Positions 1 through 6,411 of a stretch of DNA of 6,745 nt are shown in pieces. The DNA is taken from assembly GCA_947462945.1 (NCBI GenBank), contig CANHTE010000073.1, forward strand, positions 1 to 6,745, given 5' to 3'. The position numbers and the translations under genes were made by a program. Within the stretch, counting starts at the first letter, position 1. The number at the start of each line of letters is the position of its first letter. The notes under the pieces were generated by a model, which was given only the letters and a program-made list of their open reading frames with translations, was not told the origin of the DNA and did not search any database. This DNA is from Acetobacteraceae bacterium (lineage in GTDB: Bacteria > Pseudomonadota > Alphaproteobacteria > Acetobacterales > Acetobacteraceae).

Positions 1-2934
1 CCAGGAGGCCGCAATGGCGGCCGCCCGCAGCCCACCGGCGCCCAGCGTCTCGGGCAGGACCATGGGCACGGTCACGCTGCCCGAGAGCACGCGCCGGTCA
101 AAAATGGGCTCCGGCAGGCGCGCAAGATCACGGTTGGGAGGCAGTCGTTCGATGCGCAGCTGCACCGTCGAAAGATCGGAGACGGTGGCCCAGAGCAGGC
201 CCGAAAGCGGGTCATTGCATTCGGTGGTGTAGCGCCCGGCGAAGCGGAAATTCAGGCGGTTCACCTCGGCGAAGAACAGCGGGTCCAGCGGGAATTCCAG
301 CGGGCCAAAACTCTGCCGCGCCGCATCCATCGGGATGGTGCCAATGAACTGGTCATTCAGCGTGATGGCGATCTGGCTGAGCGAGGGGATGAGCGCGGGC
401 GAAGCGCCGCCCGCCACCGTCACGCGCGCCTGGGTCACCACCTCATCGCCGCGCAGGCCGAACAACACGCCCTGCAGATCGTTCACGCCACGCAATTGCA
501 TGGGGCCAGAGAGACCCAACTCGCGCAGGCTGCGGGTCACGATGCGGGCACCGGGGGGCAAGCCCTCGGCCTCCATCAGCGTGCTCGCGGGCGGCGCGCT
601 TGCCGGCGGCGCAGCAGGTGGCTGGGCCGCAGCGGGCGTGAAGCCGGCGATGGCGCCGAGCAAGATGAGCGCCAGCAGCGCGGCCGTGCTGGCCGGGGCC
701 GGCCTGGGCAGGTTGGCGGCAGCAGGCAGGGAGGCATTCGGCCGGCGCGGCGCCAGCACATCGGTCACGCGCGGTGCCTGCGGCTTGGCCAGACCCGCAA
801 TCGGTTTCGCCGCGCGCAGGATGCCGAAGCGATATTTGCGGAACACCGCATCGGCCGAAGCCAGGACCACAGTCCAAAGTGAACGCAAAGGCTTATCCTC
901 GGGCCAATTGTCCCAATAGAGCCAGGCATCGGGGCGCCCGAAAAAGGCGCGCACAACCCCGGCCTCATCGGCGATGCTTTCGATGATGAATTCCAGATAG
1001 ACCTCGCTGCCATCCCAGCGAATGACGCGGGCGCGCAACTCGACCGTCTCGCCCCCCGTCTCGAAGGCGACCTTCACCTCATCATCCTCCGCCACACCCA
1101 CGGCCCGATCAATGATCAGCCGCGCGCCGGAGAGCGAGAGATTGGCGCTGCGCGTCGGCAGCCGCTCGCCCGAGGATAGGATAAGCTCGCCAGGCAGATC
1201 AGCCTCCACCCGGGCGCGGATGCGCGATTGCTCACGCTCACGCCCGACGGCGACGCTGCCGGCGAGAGGGATGAGGCAAAGCCCCGCCCAGATGGTATTC
1301 AGCAGATAGGCGCGCCCTTCCAGGCTGCTGAAATCATGCGTGAAGCTGCCCCAGACGCCAATCACGAAACCTGCGGTCAGCAGCACCAGCATGATGAGGT
1401 TGGGCGCAACCGCGCGGAGATCGAGATAGCCCGCCTCCAGGATGCCGCCCTTGTCGGTCACGTTGAATTTTCCTTTGGACGGGTCCCACAAGGTCAGCAG
1501 CGTGACGGGCAGAAGGGGAACCGCCAGCGAGGCCTCGTAAATCTCGGACCAGAAGGAATGGCGGTGCTTGCCGTTGAGCCGCGCAGTCGTGGCCACGGCG
1601 TGGAACATGTGGCTGCCGGCATAGGCGATGATGGCCAGCGGGCTGGCCGCGATCACGCTTTCACCCAAGAACAGGAATGCGAGTGGCGAGGTGAGGAAGA
1701 TCACCCGCGGTAGCGCAAACAGAAAGCCGAAGCCCGCGATGAAATAGCAAAACCGCTGCATCCATTTCAGGCCGGGCGCGAAGAGCGTGTTCTCGGTGCG
1801 CATGATCTGCAGCATGCCGCGCGCCCAGCGCAGCCGCTGACCGATATGCAGGGCCAGGCGCTCGGTCGCGAGGCCGGCCGCCAATGGAATGCGGAGATAG
1901 GCCGTGTGCCAGCCCTTCTGCTGCATCTTCAGCGCACAGTGGCAATCCTCGGTCACGGTCACATGGGGGACCCCGCCCACCTCCTCCAGCGCCTCGCGCC
2001 GAATGACGGCGCAGGAGCCGCAGAAGAAAGCCGCGTTCCACAGGTCGGAACCGGGCTGGATGGCGCCGTAGAACAGCAGCCCCTCATTGGGCACCAGGCG
2101 CTGGCGCACCAGATTCCGCTCGAAGGGATCGGGCGAATAGAAGTGGTGCGGCGTCTGCACGAGGGCGTTGCGCTTGTCGCGGATCAGCCAGCCCAAGGTG
2201 AGTTGCAGGAAGGCGCGGGTGGGTGCATGGTCGCAATCGAAAATGGCGATGTATTCGCCGGTGGTGTAGCGCATCGCGTGATTGAGGTTGCCGGCCTTGG
2301 CGCCCTTGTTGTCGGGCCGGATGATGTAGCCGCAGCCGCATTCCTCGGCAAAGTCGCGGAATTCCGGGCGGCGGCCATCATCCAGAATCCAGACATTCAG
2401 CTTGTCACGCGGATAGTCCATGTTCATCGCCGCCAGCACGGTGGGGCGAACCAGATCCAGGCTTTCGTTGTAGCTGGGGATGTAGATATCCACCGTGGGC
2501 CATGTGTCGGGGTCCATCGGCATGGGCACGGGCTTGCGGTCCAGCGGATAGCTGGTCTGCAGATAGGAGAGCGTCATCAGCAGTCCGGCGAAGAGTTCCG
2601 CGCCAAACAGCAGCGTGCCCAGGATGGATTGCAGCGCATTCTCGAATTCCAGCGTTTCCGTCGCGCGCCAGAACAGATAGCGCGACGTGATCATCACCGA
2701 GAGTACGACGAGGATGAGGCCCACCTTGCGGGACTTGTCGCGATTGAGAAGCAGAAAGGCGACGATCCCGGCCAGCGTGAGCCAGACCTGCCCCTGCTCG
2801 TCCATCGGCACGGTGATGAAGAAAAAGGCGCCCAGCAAGCCGGTGGTGATGGCGGCCAGGCGCGTCATTCGCGCGCGAAAGGGCGCATCCCCGGGGAAGG
2901 TCTGGACGTATTCCGAGAAGCGTTCGGCGCTCAT
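1..2934 (-). CDS. bcsAB: Fused cellulose synthase BcsA-BcsB (AcsAB type), partial, C-terminus beyond left edge
   Basis: Translating the minus strand from the ATG at 2934 gives 978 codons with no stop to the left edge. It is an inner-membrane processive family-2 glycosyltransferase that makes beta-1,4-glucan from UDP-glucose, fused to its periplasmic partner. Visible in order: N-terminal membrane segments (about residues 23-120); GT2 domain with VDIYIPSYNES (148-158), DDG (185-187), DCD (233-235), FFCGS (303-307), TED (328-330) and QRLRW (366-370); further membrane helices (about 393-555) containing the gating loop FNVTDK (490-495); and a PilZ c-di-GMP domain with RxxxR (567-571) and NLSLSG (598-603). 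A hydrophobic stretch (about 748-768) followed by a Pro/Ala linker leads into BcsB-like sequence from about residue 795 (LRGVNDLQGVLFGLRGDEVV, ECNDP). Family knowledge: AcsAB proteins run to about 1,550 residues, so several hundred BcsB residues are missing here. The start overlaps the bcsQ stop as ATGA, with a G-rich stretch just upstream. Confidence 0.96.
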   Translation of the reverse strand, partial: MSAERFSEYVQTFPGDAPFRARMTRLAAITTGLLGAFFFITVPMDEQGQVWLTLAGIVAFLLLNRDKSRKVGLILVVLSVMITSRYLFWRATETLEFENALQSILGTLLFGAELFAGLLMTLSYLQTSYPLDRKPVPMPMDPDTWPTVDIYIPSYNESLDLVRPTVLAAMNMDYPRDKLNVWILDDGRRPEFRDFAEECGCGYIIRPDNKGAKAGNLNHAMRYTTGEYIAIFDCDHAPTRAFLQLTLGWLIRDKRNALVQTPHHFYSPDPFERNLVRQRLVPNEGLLFYGAIQPGSDLWNAAFFCGSCAVIRREALEEVGGVPHVTVTEDCHCALKMQQKGWHTAYLRIPLAAGLATERLALHIGQRLRWARGMLQIMRTENTLFAPGLKWMQRFCYFIAGFGFLFALPRVIFLTSPLAFLFLGESVIAASPLAIIAYAGSHMFHAVATTARLNGKHRHSFWSEIYEASLAVPLLPVTLLTLWDPSKGKFNVTDKGGILEAGYLDLRAVAPNLIMLVLLTAGFVIGVWGSFTHDFSSLEGRAYLLNTIWAGLCLIPLAGSVAVGREREQSRIRARVEADLPGELILSSGERLPTRSANLSLSGARLIIDRAVGVAEDDEVKVAFETGGETVELRARVIRWDGSEVYLEFIIESIADEAGVVRAFFGRPDAWLYWDNWPEDKPLRSLWTVVLASADAVFRKYRFGILRAAKPIAGLAKPQAPRVTDVLAPRRPNASLPAAANLPRPAPASTAALLALILLGAIAGFTPAAAQPPAAPPASAPPASTLMEAEGLPPGARIVTRSLRELGLSGPMQLRGVNDLQGVLFGLRGDEVVTQARVTVAGGASPALIPSLSQIAITLNDQFIGTIPMDAARQSFGPLEFPLDPLFFAEVNRLNFRFAGRYTTECNDPLSGLLWATVSDLSTVQLRIERLPPNRDLARLPEPIFDRRVLSGSVTVPMVLPETLGAGGLRAAAIAASW

Positions 2935-3746
2935 ATCCGCCCCCATTCGAACAACGCCGAAAAGCCGCCATCACGGCCTGCGGGCGGGGGCAATTTCAGG
3001 CGCTTGATGATGGCCTCGGCCAGCAATTGCAGATCTTCTCCGGCGCCAGGCTCGCCTTGCAGCAGCATGCGCTTATCGGCCAGGGCTTCGGCCAGATGCG
3101 AATCCCGGCAAATGGCGCCGATCAGCCGGGTGCCCAGTGCGGCGCGCGCCATCTCAAAGACCGCGTCCGAAAGCGGCTCCTCCTCCTCCACCTGGTTCAA
3201 CACCACCACCGCACGATCCGCCGAACGGGTGGCGAGCGTGCCCCGGCCGAGGAAGCGGCTATTGGCGACTTGCGGAATGATCGCGGCACTGCCCGCATCA
3301 CACAGCAACAGGATCACCATGAGATCGAGCCAGGGGGTGAGGGCGGCCAAACCCGCATTGGGCCCGGGCGGGCTGTCCAGCACCACGATGAGGTCCGGCA
3401 CGGCCAGCATTTCGCGCACGGGCTCGGCCAGCAATTGCGGCTCGGTCATGAGCAATTGGCTGAGTTCCAGGGTCCGCCCCGGGTCCACCGGGCCATGGGG
3501 CAGCACCCGCACGCCGGCTTCCGCTTCGACCAGCGCGTCGCGCCAGGCCGGGCGGGCGCCCAGGCGGCTCAGGAAGCAGTGCTCATCCCGCAGGGGTACG
3601 CCGAGATGCAGGCGCAGCGCATTCTGGGGGTCGAGGTCGATCGCGATCACCTTGTGGCCGCGCCGTGCCAGCAAGGCGGCCACATGGGCGGCAACCGTGG
3701 TTTTGCCCACGCCACCCTTGGGCGAGGCGAAGGCGATCAGCGGCAT
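2931..3746 (-). CDS. bcsQ: Cellulose biosynthesis ParA/MinD-family ATPase BcsQ
   Basis: A 271-residue SIMIBI-class ATPase. The deviant Walker A is KGGVGKTT (residues 10-17), with the ParA/MinD signature lysine K10 and the P-loop K15. The Walker A' strand is VIAIDLDPQN (33-42), and the switch/Walker B region is VVLDSPPG (121-128). Length and motifs fit BcsQ (YhjQ), a cytoplasmic ATPase of cellulose operons reported in enterobacteria to affect polar synthase localisation and to be needed for activity; a role here is inferred from that. MinD-type proteins often end in an amphipathic membrane helix; the C-terminus here (LFEWGRI) does not clearly show one. The ATG at 3746 starts directly at the first beta strand (MPLIAFASPKGG). 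AAGG lies 6 nt upstream and an AGGAT about 11 nt upstream. It lies 19 bp after the preceding gene and overlaps bcsAB by 4 bp. An acidic EEEE run at about residues 212-215 is a minor oddity. Confidence 0.93.
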   Translation of the reverse strand: MPLIAFASPKGGVGKTTVAAHVAALLARRGHKVIAIDLDPQNALRLHLGVPLRDEHCFLSRLGARPAWRDALVEAEAGVRVLPHGPVDPGRTLELSQLLMTEPQLLAEPVREMLAVPDLIVVLDSPPGPNAGLAALTPWLDLMVILLLCDAGSAAIIPQVANSRFLGRGTLATRSADRAVVVLNQVEEEEPLSDAVFEMARAALGTRLIGAICRDSHLAEALADKRMLLQGEPGAGEDLQLLAEAIIKRLKLPPPAGRDGGFSALFEWGRI

Positions 3747-3765
3747 GGGAGGCCTTCATCCTGCC

Positions 3766-4287
3766 TCATGGCCGGCGGCGGCTGCTGGCGCGCACGCGGC
3801 GGGGGCGCAGTTCCACGGCAATGTCATTGAGCAGGGCAAAGCGCCGGGGTGCTGCCGGCTCGTCAGAAGGGTCCAGGCTGGGGGCCGCGGAAAGTTCCGC
3901 GAGGCGGCGCAGGCGGTCGGGTGGGGCCGCAGGCTCGGTCGCCGCCGCCGCCGCGAATTCGGCCAGGCGACGCATGGCTGGCATGGGTGCCTCGAGCTGC
4001 GACGCTGGGCCCGCCGGCGCGGTTGTGGCCAGACGAGGAGCCGGGACGAGTGCCGAAAATTCCCCCAGGGAGGGGCTGGACGGTAATGGCAAAGCCTCCG
4101 CCTGGGTGGGCGGTGCCTGCACGACTTCAGCGGAAAGGACCTGCGCATGCACAGGTGTTCTCGGCGGAACCTGCGGCTCCTCCATTGGTGAATTTTGCGG
4201 CTCCGGCGCGGGCAGGCCCCTGGGCGCTTCGAAAACGACCGGCGGAAAGGCGATGTAGCGGAAGCTGCGCAGCGCGCAGGATGCCAT
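3766..4287 (-). CDS. Proline/alanine-rich protein with repeated RRLAE[F/L] motifs, first gene of the cellulose operon
   Basis: I do not recognise this as a defined family. From the ATG at 4287 it is 173 residues, rich in Pro and Ala, apparently largely disordered, without membrane segments or a signal peptide. Short related motifs recur: SLGEFSAL (73-80), MRRLAEFA (105-112), LRRLAELSA (126-134) and RRFALLNDIA (148-157). The C-terminus is strongly basic (RPRRVRASSRRRP). It ends 19 bp before bcsQ. That position is typical of the small accessory genes of cellulose operons (BcsO, BcsP, BcsR), so a cytoplasmic role as a BcsQ or synthase partner is an inference from position and the repeats. The start is uncertain: no good ribosome-binding site precedes the ATG at 4287. 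GTG at 4290 and TTG at 4311 are alternatives; the TTG has AAGGGG 10 nt upstream and would add 8 residues. An in-frame stop at 4327-4329 bars longer forms. GC-rich sequence makes chance ORFs common, but the tight spacing and the motifs support a real gene. Confidence 0.72.
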   Translation of the reverse strand: MASCALRSFRYIAFPPVVFEAPRGLPAPEPQNSPMEEPQVPPRTPVHAQVLSAEVVQAPPTQAEALPLPSSPSLGEFSALVPAPRLATTAPAGPASQLEAPMPAMRRLAEFAAAAATEPAAPPDRLRRLAELSAAPSLDPSDEPAAPRRFALLNDIAVELRPRRVRASSRRRP

Positions 4288-4437
4288 CACTTGTGCGATT
4301 TCTCGCTGCAATACCGCCCATCCCCTTCATCACAGCCCACAAGCGCGCGAATGCTGCCTCTGCCTATACCACACCCCCTTGCGCGAGGGATCATGTCGCA
4401 CGAACCAATATTTTGTTTTTATGGCATATTATTCCCC

Positions 4438-4453
4438 CGAACGACCTCGTTCG
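4438..4453. repeat. Perfect inverted repeat CGAACGA-cc-TCGTTCG
   Basis: Two perfect 7-bp arms are separated by two bases, starting 5 bp after the TATTAT box. On DNA it could be an operator for a dimeric regulator sited close to the transcription start. As RNA it would need a larger loop and so lose inner base pairs. The arm symmetry is directly visible; the function is inferred. Confidence 0.6.
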
Positions 4454-4483
4454 AGGCGATGGGCTTCTAGACCATCCCCTCGA
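4451..4483 (+). repeat. Hairpin-forming inverted repeat in the leader of the phosphodiesterase gene
   Basis: TCGAGG (4451-4456) pairs with CCTCGA (4478-4483) and GATGG (4458-4462) pairs with CCATC (4472-4476). One C-C mismatch interrupts the stem and the loop is 9 nt (GCTTCTAGA). The 5' arm shares bases 4451-4453 with the preceding inverted repeat, so the two RNA stems would compete. No T-run follows, so it is not a standard intrinsic terminator. A regulatory leader structure or a DNA operator are both possible. Confidence 0.5.
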
Positions 4484-4533
4484 GCGGAGCGCAATGGATT
4501 CGCAACAATGTCACACGGGGCGCGGTGACGGCG

Positions 4534-4545
4534 CCGCCCGGGCGG
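4534..4545. repeat. Perfect 12-bp GC palindrome CCGCCCGGGCGG
   Basis: It lies 19 bp upstream of the AGGAG ribosome-binding site of the phosphodiesterase gene and is followed by a pyrimidine-rich stretch (ATTCTTCTGCCTTTCC). Such short GC palindromes arise by chance in DNA of this composition. A role in leader folding is only possible, not shown. Confidence 0.35.
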
Positions 4546-4564
4546 GGCATTCTTCTGCCTTTCC

Positions 4565-4569
4565 AGGAG
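4565..4569 (+). promoter_or_regulatory. Ribosome-binding site AGGAG deciding the start at 4578
   Basis: AGGAG ends 8 nt before the ATG at 4578. This is near-ideal spacing and supports that start over the in-frame ATG at 4494, whose GGAG lies only 4 nt upstream. Confidence 0.8.
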
Positions 4570-4577
4570 CCCTCACC

Positions 4578-5981
4578 ATGCGTTTCATCCTCATCGTCCT
4601 CGACGGGTTGCGCCCGGACATGGTGACGCCCGCCGCCATGCCGGCGTTGAGCGCCTTGATCGCCCGTGGCACGCGCTTCGCCGAAGCGCGGAGCGTCTTC
4701 CCGAGCGAAACCCGCGTGGCAACGCCCTCGCTCGTCACCGGCTGCCGGCCGGCGGCGCATGGCATGGTGGCCAATACGGTGTTCGACCGCGCCCTGGCGC
4801 CCGACCGGCTGCTGCGCACCAAGGATGCGGCGGATTACCGCATCCTCTCGGCCGGGGCGGAATCGCCGCTGCTGCGGCCCGGTATCGGTGAATATCTGGC
4901 GGCCGCCGGCCTCTCCTTCGCCGTCGTCTCGGCTGGCACGCCGGGGCAGACGCTGGTGGCGAGCCCAGCCGCCCGGCGCCTGGGCCAGTTCCGCTGGAAT
5001 GCGGCGGATACCGACACGCCCGAAGCGCTGCGCGTGGCCGAGCACCTGGGCGCAACACCGCCCGCCAGCATCCCCAACCTGGCGCGCACGCGCCACACCG
5101 CGCGGGTGCTCACGGAATATGTCCTGCCCGAGTTGCGCCCGGATGTGGCGCTGTTCTGGTGCCCGGAGCCCGATATCAGCTTCCATTATCGTGGACTGGG
5201 CGATGTCGAGACCACGCTCGCCATGGCAGAGGCCGATGCCTGCGTGGCCCGGATTGCCGCCTGGCGGGACGCGCAGCCTGATGCGAAGGAAATCGGCCTC
5301 GTGGTTCTGTCTGATCACGGCCATGTGACAGGCCACCGGAAAATCCCCGTGGCGGACCTCATGGCGCGCGACGGGCTGCCGGCCGGCGCGGGCGGCACCG
5401 CCATCACCGTGGCCCCGGCCGGCGCGCCCGGCATCTGGTTGAGTGACCCTGCCCTTGCGCCCCAGGTGGCTGATTGGCTGGCAAGGCAGGATTGGGCAGG
5501 GCCCCTCTTGGCCAATGACCCGGCGCTGCTGCCCGGCCACACCGCGCCACTCGCGCTGCTGGAGGCAAATCACCCCCGCGCTGCCGATCTCGTGCTGCTT
5601 TTCGCGGGCGAGGAAGGCCCGGACCATTACGGCCTGCCCGGCCGCGCGCCCTTCGATGCGGGCGATGTGCCCGAGGGGGGCGGCATGCATGGCGGGCTGC
5701 ACCGCCGCGAACTCGCCACGGTCCTCGCCTTTGAAGGCGGGCCCTTCACCCCCGGGCTGACCATGCGGGGCATGGCGGACCTGACCGATGTGGCGCCGAC
5801 CCTGCTGCACCTGCTGGGCGTGGAGGCCAAGGGCATGCAGGGCCGCGTGCTGCACCAGGCCTGGGACCCATGGGCCGATGCGCCGGCCGAGGCGATGCGG
5901 CTGGAGATGCCGGGGGGCTTCGTACTGGAAGGCGGCCGGCACGGCGGAAGGTTCTATCCGACGGCCTTGCTGCGGATGTGA
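4578..5981 (+). CDS. Alkaline-phosphatase-superfamily phosphodiesterase / nucleotide pyrophosphatase
   Basis: A complete 467-residue protein of the type I phosphodiesterase/nucleotide pyrophosphatase group, expected to hydrolyse phosphodiester or phosphoanhydride bonds with two metal ions, usually zinc. The likely metal ligands and nucleophile are in order: D9 (VLDGLRPD), T45 nucleophile (FPSETR), D199 and H203 (EPDISFHYRG), D246 and H247 (SDHGH), and H371 (GGMHGG). The TGxxPxxHG signature is at 54-62 (TGCRPAAHG). The asparagine that usually sits three residues after the nucleophile in eukaryotic-type NPPs appears to be A48. No signal peptide or membrane helix is seen, because the N-terminus is the first beta strand; the protein is probably cytoplasmic. 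The start is chosen from AGGAG 8 nt upstream. An upstream in-frame ATG at 4494 would add 28 residues that do not resemble a domain or signal peptide. The substrate is unknown. It is divergent from the cellulose operon, and no shared role is demonstrated. Confidence 0.9.
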   Translation: MRFILIVLDGLRPDMVTPAAMPALSALIARGTRFAEARSVFPSETRVATPSLVTGCRPAAHGMVANTVFDRALAPDRLLRTKDAADYRILSAGAESPLLRPGIGEYLAAAGLSFAVVSAGTPGQTLVASPAARRLGQFRWNAADTDTPEALRVAEHLGATPPASIPNLARTRHTARVLTEYVLPELRPDVALFWCPEPDISFHYRGLGDVETTLAMAEADACVARIAAWRDAQPDAKEIGLVVLSDHGHVTGHRKIPVADLMARDGLPAGAGGTAITVAPAGAPGIWLSDPALAPQVADWLARQDWAGPLLANDPALLPGHTAPLALLEANHPRAADLVLLFAGEEGPDHYGLPGRAPFDAGDVPEGGGMHGGLHRRELATVLAFEGGPFTPGLTMRGMADLTDVAPTLLHLLGVEAKGMQGRVLHQAWDPWADAPAEAMRLEMPGGFVLEGGRHGGRFYPTALLRM

Positions 5982-6411
5982 ATGTTCGAGCATGGGTCCG
6001 CCGAAGCGAGGCTCCACGGCACGTTACGTCACGTCATGGCTGCCAGATAAAGCATCCATCGCCTCAGCCGCCCCCAGGATGAGCGCCGCATCGCGATCCG
6101 CGACGAACGATGGGCACGCATTGTCTTCTTGGCCATCTGCACTGCAGATACCGTCATCGTCTGGCAGGGGAATTGAGTGTTGAGTCGTGTTCGGCGCGGT
6201 TTGCCTGGAGCCGGAGCGAATCTTGGGGGGGGCGAAATCGCACGTCCGACTTGAAGCGCCGCCCAAAGCTCTCGGAAATCTGGCGTAGGAAAGGGAACCG
6301 TCACCGAACAGTCTCGGGCGGTCGGAATATCAGGAGATACCTTTCCAGCGCCCTCAGCGCACCCTCCCCATAACCCGAGCACGATAGCGCACCTCTATTG
6401 TCCGAGCGGCG
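5982..6411. other. 430-bp intergenic gap between convergent genes, no supported gene
   Basis: The gap separates the phosphodiesterase stop from the P450 stop, which face each other. Open frames on both strands give low-complexity, Arg/Ser-rich or Cys-rich translations with no recognisable domain. Visible elements are three ACGT units at 5-bp spacing (6021-6034), a short inverted repeat TCGCG-atc-CGCGA (6091-6103), a longer palindrome at 6135-6149 and a run of eight G. No GC hairpin followed by a T-run was found, so no intrinsic terminator is called for either gene. The composition looks less strictly coding than its flanks, and it could be degraded former coding sequence. Confidence 0.6.
6135..6149. 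repeat. Perfect palindrome ATCTGCA-c-TGCAGAT
   Basis: Two 7-bp arms match perfectly around one central base, within the convergent intergenic gap. It is far from any start codon, so an operator role is not obvious. It could be a remnant of a small repeat or a binding site. The symmetry is visible; the function is unknown. Confidence 0.45.

Larger units (their letters stand above)
4288..4577. promoter_or_regulatory. Divergent intergenic regulatory region between the cellulose operon and the phosphodiesterase gene
   Basis: About 290 bp separate the two divergent starts, so promoters for both directions should lie here. An AT-rich patch at about 4402-4434 stands out from the GC-rich surroundings. 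It contains TATTAT (4427-4432), a 5-of-6 match to a sigma-70 -10 box reading toward the phosphodiesterase, but no good -35 box lies at the usual spacing. On the minus strand no convincing -35/-10 pair was found for the cellulose operon. Just downstream of TATTAT lie the inverted repeats listed separately. A near-palindrome with one T/G mismatch pair (CCCTTGCGCGAGGG, 4376-4389) lies on the operon side and could be an operator. No tRNA or small RNA is recognisable. Confidence 0.55.

Noticed and set aside
1846..4086. A 746-codon plus-strand open frame
   Set aside because: It lies antisense to bcsAB, bcsQ and the proline-rich gene. The opposite strand carries many exact family motifs, and this translation is Gln/His/Arg-rich without domains. 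It is a GC-driven shadow.
4371..4440. Sigma-54 or strong sigma-70 promoter for the cellulose operon on the minus strand
   Set aside because: No GG/GC pair at -24/-12 spacing and no acceptable -35 with a -10 box could be found. Only the AT-rich patch is reported.
4530..4562. GC palindrome followed by a pyrimidine stretch as an intrinsic terminator
   Set aside because: The downstream stretch is not a T-run, and it sits just before the ribosome-binding site of an intact gene, where a terminator would block expression.
3849..4577. Upstream extension of the phosphodiesterase frame to 3849, or to the ATG at 4494
   Set aside because: The extension to 3849 overlaps the minus-strand gene at 3766-4287 and gives low-complexity sequence. 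The ATG at 4494 has a poorly spaced ribosome-binding site, while the ATG at 4578 has AGGAG at 8 nt and begins at the conserved first strand.
4467..6017. A 516-codon minus-strand open frame
   Set aside because: It is antisense to the phosphodiesterase, whose active-site motifs are all intact on the plus strand. The shadow translation is Arg/His/Gly-rich and matches no family.
6110..6373. Plus-strand frame containing GRNRTSD
   Set aside because: This resembles a common class of spurious translations sometimes produced by tRNA or repeat sequence. I looked for a tRNA T-arm and cloverleaf here on both strands and found none, and the rest is Arg/Ser-rich without a domain.
6024..6382. Minus-strand frames of 80 and 117 codons in the convergent gap
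   Set aside because: No ribosome-binding site, no recognisable motif, and the two overlap each other in different frames. The coding case is too weak.
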